This document shows, piece after piece, positions 7,455 through 13,808 of a DNA stretch of 15,934 bases. This stretch comes from an uncultured Oscillospiraceae bacterium (GTDB taxonomy: Bacteria > Bacillota > Clostridia > Oscillospirales > Ruminococcaceae). How positions within the stretch are numbered: the first letter of the stretch is position 1; each line of letters starts with the position of its first letter. A program made the position numbers and the translations under genes. Under the pieces are notes generated by a model that had not been told where the DNA came from, made no database searches, and saw only the letters and a program-made list of their open reading frames with translations. The stretch lies in the NCBI GenBank assembly GCA_934527255.1, contig CAKTAM010000040.1, positions 1-15,934 on the forward strand, given 5' to 3'.

Positions 7455-8273
7455 TCAAAAATCGATCCACGCCGAGACGGCATCCCGCGGGCTGACCTGC
7501 ACCGTCAGCGCCCCGGCCGCCAGCTGCAGCGGCGTAAAGCGTTCATCCCGCTGCAGACGCTGCAGCACCGCGGCACGGGCCAGCTCCGGCAGGTTGTTTT
7601 CGCGGCTCAGATGGCACAGCGCAAACCGGGTGCAGCCCTCGGCCAGCAGCTGCGCCACGATCTTGGCGCAGTCGTCATTGCTCAAATGCCCCTGTTCGGA
7701 GGCGATGCGGCTTTTCAGATAATACGGGTAACGCCCCATCCACAGCATGCCACGGTCATAGTTGCTTTCCAGCGCCACCAGCCCGCAGCCGCGCAGGCCG
7801 TCATATACCGTCGGGGAGACAAAGCCCAGGTCGGTGACAATACCCATGCGGCTGCCGTCAGCGCACTGCACCCGGAAGCCGCAGCAACCGGCCGCATCGT
7901 GACTGACGGCAAACGCCTGCACCCCAAACCCGGCGATGCGCTGCGGCTGCGCCTCCATGGGCACCAGCGGCACGCCCGGCGCAACGGCCTCCTGGGCCGT
8001 CAAGGCCGCCAGCGTGGCTGCGCTGGCATACACCGGCACGGGGTGCTTTTTGCCGAACACCCGCAGCCCGCTGATATGATCGGCGTGCTCGTGCGTGATG
8101 AGAATGCCGCACAGCCCCTGCGGCTGCAGGCCAAGGCTTTGCAGCGCCAGCAGGGTCTGCTTGCAGTTCTTGCCCACATCCACCAGCAAAAATTCGCCGC
8201 CGGCCGGCGTTTCCTGACAGATGACGGCACTGTTGCCAGACGAACCGCTGTATAACGTTGCAAACCGGGCCAT
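7455..8273 (-). CDS. walJ: WalJ/YycJ-family metallo-beta-lactamase-fold hydrolase
   Basis: This 272-residue cytoplasmic MBL-fold protein resembles WalJ (YycJ) of Firmicutes, a predicted nuclease or phosphodiesterase. In bacilli it is encoded with the WalKR cell-wall two-component system and affects coordination of wall synthesis with replication. The N-terminus has FATLYSGSSGNS at 4-15, typical of the family, and the zinc-binding motif THEHADH at 60-66. Further metal ligands are plausible in the HDAAG segment and in the C-terminal LCHLSREN segment. No WalK or WalR is encoded here, so the gene sits in a different context, between murA and rlmH. The ATG at 8273 has AAAGGAA ten bases upstream. 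A strong hairpin separates it from murA, so part of its expression may depend on readthrough. The family is clear; the biochemical role is less so. Confidence 0.9.
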   Translation of the reverse strand: MARFATLYSGSSGNSAVICQETPAGGEFLLVDVGKNCKQTLLALQSLGLQPQGLCGILITHEHADHISGLRVFGKKHPVPVYASAATLAALTAQEAVAPGVPLVPMEAQPQRIAGFGVQAFAVSHDAAGCCGFRVQCADGSRMGIVTDLGFVSPTVYDGLRGCGLVALESNYDRGMLWMGRYPYYLKSRIASEQGHLSNDDCAKIVAQLLAEGCTRFALCHLSRENNLPELARAAVLQRLQRDERFTPLQLAAGALTVQVSPRDAVSAWIDF

Positions 8274-8302
8274 ATGTACGGGTTTCCTTTCTTTTCGGCG
8301 TG

Positions 8303-8336
8303 AAAACAGGGGCCGGCCGCAACCGGCCAGCCCCTG
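8303..8336 (-). terminator. Strong hairpin with short U-run after murA
   Basis: On the minus strand a 13-pair stem (CAGGGGCTGGCCG with CGGCCGGCCCCTG, one G-U pair) closes on a GTTG loop and is followed by TTTTC. It lies between the murA stop and walJ. The U-run of four is short, so it may reduce rather than abolish transcription into walJ-rlmH. Confidence 0.7.
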
Positions 8337-8349
8337 CTGCTTTCGGTGT

Positions 8350-9648
8350 TCAGCCGACCTGATGGATGGAACCGCTCTGTACGAATTCCACCCGGCGGAT
8401 ATCCGCTCCCAGGCCCTGCAGCTTTTCTACAATATCCTCATAACCGCGGTCAATGTGCTCGATGCCCTCGATCTCGCTGGTGCCCTCGGCAGCCAGCGCC
8501 GCCATCACCATACCTGCGCCTGCGCGCAGATCGGTCGCACGCACCGGGGCCGCCTGCAGCTGCGGCACGCCCTCAAAAACCGCGACCTTGCCGTTGACCT
8601 GAATGTTGGCCCCCATGCGCTGCAGCTCATCCACATAGCGGAAGCGGCTTTCCCACACGCTTTCGGTGATGATAGAGGTGCCCGACGCGCGGCACAGCAG
8701 CACCCCCATCAGGGCCTGCATATCCGTCGGGAAGCCGGGATACGGCGCCGTCTTGACATTGACGGGCAGAATTTCGCCGGTGCGCCAGACGCGCACGGCA
8801 TCGTCAAACACCTCGACGCTGGCACCGGCGCTTTCCAGCTTATCGGTGATCGGCTCCAGATGCTTGGGGATAACGTTGCGGATCAGCACATTGCCGCCGG
8901 TGAGCGCCGCGCCCACCATATAGGTCCCGGCCTCGATCTGGTCGGGAATGACCGAATACTCGCACCCGTGCATCTGCTGCACGCCGCGAATTTTGATGAC
9001 ATCCGTTCCTGCCCCGCGCACATCCGCCCCGCAGGAGTTGAGGAAGTTTGCCACATCCACCACATGCGGCTCGCGGGCAACGTTTTCCAGCACGACCGTG
9101 CCCTCGGCGCGCACGGCCGCCAGCATGGCGTTGATGGTGGCCCCTACCGAGACCATATCAAAGAAGATGTGCGCCTCCGTCAGGCCGTTTTCGGCGCGCA
9201 GGCTGATCTTGCCGTTTTCGACGCCGTATTCCGCCCCCATTTCGCGGAAGGCCTTCAGGTGCTGGTCGATGGGGCGCGGCCCAAGGTTGCAGCCGCCGGG
9301 CATGGCCACGCTGGCCTGACCGAACCGGCCCAGCAGCGCCCCCAGAAAATAGTAAGATGCGCGCATCTGGCGGCACAGCTCATCAGGCACGGTCTCCGGC
9401 CGCAGATGGGTGGTGTCGATCTCCATCGTGGTCTTGTTCAGCATGCGCACGCTGGCGCCCATGGCGGCCAGAATGCGGACGCTGACGGCCACATCGCTGA
9501 TATTGGGCAAATTATCAATAACACAGACGCCCTGCGCCAGGATTGTGGCAGGCAAAACAGCCACCGCGGCGTTTTTGGCGCCGCCGATGGTCACTTCGCC
9601 CACCAGAGGACGACCGCCGTTGATCACAAACTTTTCCAAAGCAAACAT
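8350..9648 (-). CDS. murA: UDP-N-acetylglucosamine 1-carboxyvinyltransferase MurA
   Basis: This 432-residue enzyme transfers the enolpyruvyl group of phosphoenolpyruvate to UDP-GlcNAc, the first committed step of peptidoglycan synthesis, and is the fosfomycin target. Key residues are visible: Lys25 in GGAKNA, the active-site cysteine at about 120 in the loop MPGGCNLGPRP, the catalytic Asp near 309 in FPTDMQ, and the Arg near 401 in HIDRGYE. Because the loop keeps Cys rather than Asp, the enzyme should be fosfomycin-sensitive by target. The start chosen is the ATG at 9648, which matches the MurA N-terminus (MFALEKFVINGG) and follows GGAAAGG; the open frame continues upstream to 9882 but crosses the promoter. 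Many Firmicutes carry two MurA paralogues, and which one this is cannot be told here. The first Gly of the usual second loop position is unremarkable. Confidence 0.96.
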   Translation of the reverse strand: MFALEKFVINGGRPLVGEVTIGGAKNAAVAVLPATILAQGVCVIDNLPNISDVAVSVRILAAMGASVRMLNKTTMEIDTTHLRPETVPDELCRQMRASYYFLGALLGRFGQASVAMPGGCNLGPRPIDQHLKAFREMGAEYGVENGKISLRAENGLTEAHIFFDMVSVGATINAMLAAVRAEGTVVLENVAREPHVVDVANFLNSCGADVRGAGTDVIKIRGVQQMHGCEYSVIPDQIEAGTYMVGAALTGGNVLIRNVIPKHLEPITDKLESAGASVEVFDDAVRVWRTGEILPVNVKTAPYPGFPTDMQALMGVLLCRASGTSIITESVWESRFRYVDELQRMGANIQVNGKVAVFEGVPQLQAAPVRATDLRAGAGMVMAALAAEGTSEIEGIEHIDRGYEDIVEKLQGLGADIRRVEFVQSGSIHQVG

Positions 9649-9831
9649 TACCTTTCCGGTCTTTTTTTCCTGTATGCCGCCGCGGGCTCTGCGGCTAGTA
9701 TGCGCGCAAAACGCCCGGCCGATTCTGCCAGGAAAAAATAAATTTTCTGCCGACCGGCAGCCGGGGGCCGCTGCCGCGCCCGTGTGAAAAAAGCGCAGCA
9801 GAAAACGCCGCCTCCCGGACAGAGGTTGCAG
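9649..9831 (-). promoter_or_regulatory. Long structured 5' leader of murA
   Basis: From the predicted start near 9832 to the murA ATG is about 184 bases with no gene of its own. The leader can form two overlapping stems: CGGCAGC with GCTGCCG (9755-9761 and 9770-9776), or CTGCC with GGCAG (9747-9751 and 9756-9760). They share bases, so they exclude each other. A T-rich run (about 9732-9746) follows on the minus strand. No known riboswitch class was recognised. Confidence 0.4.
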
Positions 9832-9838
9832 CATTGTT

Positions 9839-9867
9839 ATTTTAGCATGAACCCCTGCCGATTGCAA
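9839..9867 (-). promoter_or_regulatory. Promoter for murA
   Basis: On the minus strand TTGCAA (9862-9867) is followed after exactly 17 bases by TAAAAT (9839-9844, five of six). It begins just past the terminator of the M23 peptidase gene, so murA starts a separate transcription unit. Confidence 0.72.
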
Positions 9868-9880
9868 CCATGTATCCCGC

Positions 9881-9925
9881 AAAAAAGCCGTGATTGCAGA
9901 CGAAACATCTCACAATCACGGCTTT
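9881..9925 (-). terminator. Intrinsic terminator of the M23 peptidase gene
   Basis: AAAGCCGTGATTG (9884-9896) pairs perfectly with CAATCACGGCTTT (9913-9925) around a 16-base loop. On the minus strand the stem is followed by TTTTTT, a canonical intrinsic terminator about 30 bases after the peptidase stop. Confidence 0.9.
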
Positions 9926-9952
9926 GTCACCGGTTTGTCATTTTTGCGGCGA

Positions 9953-11959
9953 TCAACCGTAACCCACATAGGGGGCAGGGTTGACGCGCGTGCCGTTGAT
10001 GCGGATCTCGAAATGGCAATGGTTGCCCGTCGAGAAGCCGGTGCTGCCCACATAAGCGATCAGGTCGCCCTGATTGACCACATCGCCCGCCTGCACCGCC
10101 AGCTGGCTGCAGTGGCCGTACAGCGTGGAGTAGCCGCCGCCGTGGTCGATGATGACGTAAATACCGTAGCCGCGGCTGGTGTACAGCGCGCTGGTGACCA
10201 CACCGCTCTGGCTGGCGTAAATGGGCGTACCGTAATGGGCGGTAATGTCCATACCATCATGGGCATATACACCGGTAAACCCGCGGCTGACGCCCGTATA
10301 ACCGGGTATCGGCCACATATAGCCGCCGGTGGCCGGAACGACCGTCACGCCGGGACGCACCTTGGTGCCCACCAGAATCTCCTCGGTCACCGGCTCCAGA
10401 ACGCGCTTGCGCTCCACCAGTGTTTTAGACTGCAGAACGCCATCCACAAACACATAATCATAGGTACATTCATCCAGACCGGCCACGCCCTCCGTCTGCA
10501 CGCGGGTATACCCAAAGCTGAGGTCGGAGGTATTGGTGCGCACCGTGTCATAGGGAACGGTCTCCTCCTCCACACGGCGATAGGTCACCTTGACCTGCAG
10601 GAACGACACCGCCTGCGATACCACCAGCGTATCGCCCGGATACATGCTGTTCAGAATATCCCGGTCAGGGTTCATGCTGACCAGCTCGGCCGTTGTCAGA
10701 CCATGGTCATGCGCAATGCCGGAGGGGGTGTCGCCCTTAACCACGGTATAAGTGACCTCACCGGCCACCTGCCCGTGGATCAGATCGTTGATCTGGTCGA
10801 ACTCGACAATGCTGGAGCGCATGAACACGCCTTTTTCCAGCACCGGCTCGTTGACAAACGAGACCGTTTCGTCCGGGTCGTCCGTACGGTACGGCTCCTT
10901 GATGCTCTCCAGCTCGGCCTGCAGACGGTCGCCGTCCGTGACGGCGCCGTAAAACTTGCCGTCCAGATAAAAGCCGGTCGCCTCCACGATCTCCTCGCCG
11001 GAGGTGGCAAGAATGGCGTCCGCCACCTCGCCGGAATCCATCAGCGAAATGTTATCGTTCACCGCCAGCACATAGGAGGGCTTGATCTGCCATTCATCCG
11101 TCGCATCATCCTCGGTGTAGATGATGCGCTTTCCCACATCCTGCTGCGCCGTTTCCACCACGGTGTCGCTGGCAACGTAGCCCAGCACCTGGTCGTTGCA
11201 GCTGACCTGCAGCACATACTGATAGTTCATCACCGTACGCACGGTAAAGACGAACACCGCGCCCGCCGCCACCGGCAGCAGCCAGCCCAGAATATCCCAC
11301 ACCAGATGCGCATGGCGGGCAATGCCGCCGCCCAGGTAGGCAAAGGTCTTTTTCCAGGTCTCACCAGGCTTGTCCGGGTCGCGGTCGTACCAGATGGCGC
11401 GCACATTGCGCACCGCGCTGAACAAATGCCAGAACAGACGGCCGAACATGCCCAGCACCGCCATCGGCAGCCAAAGCAGCATCCTGGCCAGCACCTTCAG
11501 CGCCTTTCCTGCGGCACGCAGCACAACGCGGCCGCCGCGGCGCAGCGCACGGCCCAGCTTTACCAGAGAATATTCGGCATAATAGCCGACCTCATACAAA
11601 AACTCTCCCGTCTGCACCCCGGCCAGACGCAGCCACGCCAGCAGTGCCCTGCCCCAGATGGGCAGGCGGCTGCGCAGCTTCAGCAGCAGGCCGCGCGTGC
11701 GCTCTGCCATGCGGTCGGCAAGCTCTGTGGCCGAGCCCCCGTCGGAGTCTTCTTCGGCGGCAGACGGTTGGACGGAGAGGGTCGGATCGGCTTCCCCGTC
11801 AACGGGTGCTGCGGCGAAGGGCTCTGACGGCTGCCCGCCTTCCGGCGTCGGCTCGTCGCCGATGGTCTCCAGCACCTCGTCGCCGCGTTCTTCTTCGTCC
11901 GCTGCGGCATCCACCTTCTGCCAGAAATCATCCCTGCGCTTTTTTCTGCCCACTCTCAT
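9953..11959 (-). CDS. Membrane-anchored LysM-G5-M23 peptidoglycan peptidase
   Basis: This 668-residue protein is a predicted wall-remodelling endopeptidase. A cytoplasmic N-terminus has an acidic, low-complexity part (about 17-80) and a basic, hydrophobic helical part (about 86-185). One transmembrane segment follows at about 222-241. Outside the membrane lie an uncharacterised region, a LysM domain (about 402-447, YTVVKGDTPSGIA) that binds glycan, a G5-like domain (about 456-532) and a C-terminal M23 domain (about 563-660). The M23 zinc ligands and catalytic residues appear intact: His567 and Asp571 in HDGMD, His616 in YGHCS, and HCH at 647-649. It should therefore be active, unlike EnvC-type degenerate relatives. 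The start is uncertain: AAGGAGGG lies one base from the ATG at 11959 but seven bases from a GTG at 11953, which would shorten the protein by two residues; a second AGGA lies seven bases from the ATG. It has its own promoter and terminator. Confidence 0.9.
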   Translation of the reverse strand: MRVGRKKRRDDFWQKVDAAADEEERGDEVLETIGDEPTPEGGQPSEPFAAAPVDGEADPTLSVQPSAAEEDSDGGSATELADRMAERTRGLLLKLRSRLPIWGRALLAWLRLAGVQTGEFLYEVGYYAEYSLVKLGRALRRGGRVVLRAAGKALKVLARMLLWLPMAVLGMFGRLFWHLFSAVRNVRAIWYDRDPDKPGETWKKTFAYLGGGIARHAHLVWDILGWLLPVAAGAVFVFTVRTVMNYQYVLQVSCNDQVLGYVASDTVVETAQQDVGKRIIYTEDDATDEWQIKPSYVLAVNDNISLMDSGEVADAILATSGEEIVEATGFYLDGKFYGAVTDGDRLQAELESIKEPYRTDDPDETVSFVNEPVLEKGVFMRSSIVEFDQINDLIHGQVAGEVTYTVVKGDTPSGIAHDHGLTTAELVSMNPDRDILNSMYPGDTLVVSQAVSFLQVKVTYRRVEEETVPYDTVRTNTSDLSFGYTRVQTEGVAGLDECTYDYVFVDGVLQSKTLVERKRVLEPVTEEILVGTKVRPGVTVVPATGGYMWPIPGYTGVSRGFTGVYAHDGMDITAHYGTPIYASQSGVVTSALYTSRGYGIYVIIDHGGGYSTLYGHCSQLAVQAGDVVNQGDLIAYVGSTGFSTGNHCHFEIRINGTRVNPAPYVGYG

Positions 11960-12045
11960 CCCTCCTTCCTAACAGACAAATGCCCCCCCTTCGGGAGGGC
12001 GACTGCACACAAAAACCGGCCATTCGGGCCGCTTTCTCCATGCAA
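11960..12045 (-). promoter_or_regulatory. Hairpin-containing leader of the M23 peptidase gene, or terminator of the upstream gene
   Basis: On the minus strand a stem CGGCC with GGCCG (12017-12031, five-base loop) is followed by GTTTTTG. A second hairpin lies further on: GCCCTCC with GGGGGGC, CGAA loop, about 11981-12001. The first could terminate the pseudouridine synthase message. Both also lie downstream of the TATAAT promoter at 12055, so they would be transcribed in the peptidase leader. Confidence 0.45.
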
Positions 12046-12054
12046 TACGTTATT

Positions 12055-12083
12055 ATTATACACTTTTTCACCTCTGCCAGCAA
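12055..12083 (-). promoter_or_regulatory. Candidate promoter for the M23 peptidase gene
   Basis: On the minus strand TTGCTG (12078-12083, three of six matches) is followed after 17 bases by a perfect TATAAT (12055-12060). The region around it is AT-rich in an otherwise GC-rich window. It predicts a start near 12048 and a leader of about 90 bases. Confidence 0.6.
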
Positions 12084-12099
12084 CCTTTTGGCAAAGATT

Positions 12100-13071
12100 T
12101 CATAAGATTTTACCATTTGTGACGGCAGCGCCGTCATCGATGCAGGGCTGCGGTATGCCATTCAGCAGCGCGCGGCAGGCTGCGTACAGCAGGGGCTGCG
12201 CCGCCGAAAGTCCGGCCGCAGCCAGCAGCTGCGGCGGAAAATCGCAAAAGCAGCGCTCGACCTCGCCCGGCCGCCCCAACGGGCTGGAAAACGCCGCGGC
12301 CGCACAGTGCAGCGCCTGCCGCTCCAGCCCGGCCGCCGTGCCATACAGGGTATCGCCTGCCACCGGGCAGCCCAGCTGCGCCATGTGCACCCGGATCTGA
12401 TGGGTGCGGCCGGTCTCCAGCCAGAAGACCGCCAGCGCATAGCGCCCGTTGGCCGCCAGCACCCGATAATGGGTGACGGCGCTTTGCCCGGCCGGGTCAA
12501 CGCAGCGCCGGATGATGGAATCGGCCGCGCGGCCGATGGGGGCGCAGACCGTCCCCTCGGGCTGCGGCGGGCAGCCCTGCAGAATGGCCGCGTAGACCTT
12601 GCGGCAGCTGCGCTGCAAAAACGGCTGCGCAGCCGCGCTTTTGGCCGCCAGCAGCAGGCCGGAGGTATCGCGATCCAGCCGCCAGACGGGGTGAAACCCG
12701 CCGGTCTGTCCGCGGCGGGCCAGCTCGCCCAGCCAGGCGTTGGCCAGCGTGCCCTCTTTCCAGGTAAGCGACGGGTGCACCGGCATGGCGGCGGGCTTTT
12801 CCAGCAGGGCGGCCGCCGCATCTTCCCACAGGATGCGCACAGGCAGCGGCTGCGGCTGCACCGTCGGCGAAGCCTCCGGGCAAGCCGGAAGCGAGATGCA
12901 CATACCGGCCGCAACGGCCGCGTTGGCATACACCGGCCGCCCGTCGGCCAGAATGCCCGGCGGGGTGCGCTTGGCGCGCCGGATGGCCGTAGAGGACACC
13001 CCGCACGCGCGCAGAAAATCACGCACGTACCAACCCGCCTGCTGCGGCGGCACCACAAATTTCAGCTGCAT
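12100..13071 (-). CDS. RluA-family pseudouridine synthase
   Basis: This 323-residue enzyme converts specific uridines in rRNA or tRNA to pseudouridine. The RluA signature is clear: HPVWRLDRDTSGLLL at about 127-141 with the catalytic aspartate at about 133. Other family blocks are RKVYAAILQG near 157-166, AVTHYRVL near 198-205 and GRTHQIRVHMAQLGCPVAGD near 221-240. The first 65 residues look like an S4-type RNA-binding domain, as in RluC and RluD. The common HRLDRDTSG motif here reads VWRLDRDTSG, with His replaced, a tolerated variant among Firmicutes paralogues. The start chosen is the ATG at 13071, which has AAGGGAG eight bases upstream; an ATG at 13113 would add 14 residues and lacks a good site. 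The exact RNA target cannot be told from sequence. No clear promoter was found upstream. Confidence 0.92.
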   Translation of the reverse strand: MQLKFVVPPQQAGWYVRDFLRACGVSSTAIRRAKRTPPGILADGRPVYANAAVAAGMCISLPACPEASPTVQPQPLPVRILWEDAAAALLEKPAAMPVHPSLTWKEGTLANAWLGELARRGQTGGFHPVWRLDRDTSGLLLAAKSAAAQPFLQRSCRKVYAAILQGCPPQPEGTVCAPIGRAADSIIRRCVDPAGQSAVTHYRVLAANGRYALAVFWLETGRTHQIRVHMAQLGCPVAGDTLYGTAAGLERQALHCAAAAFSSPLGRPGEVERCFCDFPPQLLAAAGLSAAQPLLYAACRALLNGIPQPCIDDGAAVTNGKIL

Positions 13072-13388
13072 GGCGTTCTCCCTTTCTTTTTTGCAAAAGC
13101 AAGCGTACGGCAAACAACGCGCCGCGGCAAAACCGGATGTTCAAACGGGCGCGGGGGCATTCCGGCAAAAGCGGCCGCATGCCAAGCGCGCTTGCCCGTC
13201 TGCGTTCTTTTTGGCGTGTCTTTCGGGGCGCACGCCTGCCTTTTTTATCTGCACTGCGCCCCCCTTGGGCAGGCGCTTTTTCCGGCTGCCACAGCGGCAC
13301 TGCCGCGGCAGCAGAAAAGGCGGCGACAGAGCTGGGAACGGCCGGGCGGCCTGCCGCCCAAGCAATTTGGCCTTTCCCGCCGCCATAC
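13072..13388. other. Gene-free, hairpin-rich stretch between the RluA-family gene and rnpB
   Basis: No reading frame here looks like a real protein: all are short, composition-biased and without a supported start. The stretch is dense in inverted repeats. Examples are GGCGTG with CACGCC (13213-13218 and 13231-13236), GGGGCGCA with TGCGCCCC (13225-13232 and 13255-13262), CGCCTGCC with GGCAGGCG (13233-13240 and 13268-13275), and GCTGCC with GGCAGC (13285-13290 and 13307-13312). On the plus strand T-runs follow the first and third (13241-13246 and 13277-13281). No promoter was seen on either strand. Confidence 0.4.
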
Positions 13389-13451
13389 AAAAACAGGGCC
13401 GACCGCCGCGCGCCCGCAAAGGACACGCCGCAGCCGACCCCGCCTGTTTTT
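13389..13451 (-). terminator. Likely terminator downstream of rnpB
   Basis: AAAAACAGG (13389-13397) pairs with CCTGTTTTT (13443-13451) around a long GC-rich loop that can itself fold. On the minus strand the stem ends in a T-run, fitting termination a few bases past the mature 3' end of the RNase P RNA. The long loop makes the exact fold uncertain. Confidence 0.6.
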
Positions 13452-13458
13452 CAAAAAA

Positions 13459-13796
13459 GGAGTAAGCCGTAAGCCGGGTTTTGTATTAAACGACGATCTA
13501 TCTGTGGCCTGGCGTCGCCGCCAGGCTCAAGCCACCTCCGAGAACGCGCAGGACAAACGCATGTGTTCTCTTATGGGTGTTGCTTCCGGTAGGGTTTACA
13601 GGGCCGCACAGTCGCCAGTGCGCCGGTGAGCTCTTACCTCGCCTTTCCATCCTTACCGGGCAGATGCCCGGCGGTTTCTTTCTGTTGCACTATCCCTGGG
13701 GTCGCCCCCGGCTGCCGTTAGCAGCTACCGCTGTCCTGAGAAGCCCGGACTTTCCTCATGCGGGCAATGCCGCACGCCGCCGTATGGCCTGCTCCT
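13459..13796 (-). ncRNA. rnpB: RNase P RNA (type A)
   Basis: This is the catalytic RNA of ribonuclease P, which cuts the 5' leader from precursor tRNAs. On the minus strand the universally conserved blocks occur in order: GAGGAAAGTCCGGGC (13743-13757), ACAGAAAGAAACCGCC (13670-13685), GGTAAGAGCTCACC (13625-13638) and AACCCGGCTTAC (13469-13480). The ends were set by a P1-like helix: GGAGCAGGCC (13786-13795) pairs with GGCTTACTCC near 13459-13468 with one mismatch. The 3' end is followed by TTTTTT. The general layout fits type A, as expected for Clostridia rather than Bacilli. It begins about 13 bases after the stop codon of the kinase-like gene, and any promoter must lie within that gene's 3' end. 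Confidence 0.95.
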
Positions 13797-13808
13797 GTTT
13801 TGGTTGAT

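Noticed and set aside
9649..9882. A 78-residue N-terminal extension of MurA
   Set aside because: It crosses the predicted promoter and leader, and the MurA family begins at the MFALEKF segment.
9890..11827. A 645-codon plus-strand open frame opposite the M23 peptidase gene
   Set aside because: It overlaps a clear LysM-G5-M23 protein and a terminator, and its His/Gln/Arg-rich product resembles no family.
13141..13419. Small open frames on both strands in the stretch upstream of the RluA-family gene
   Set aside because: They are Arg/Pro/Cys-rich, have no ribosome binding site or recognisable similarity, and occur in several frames at once, as expected of GC-rich noncoding DNA.
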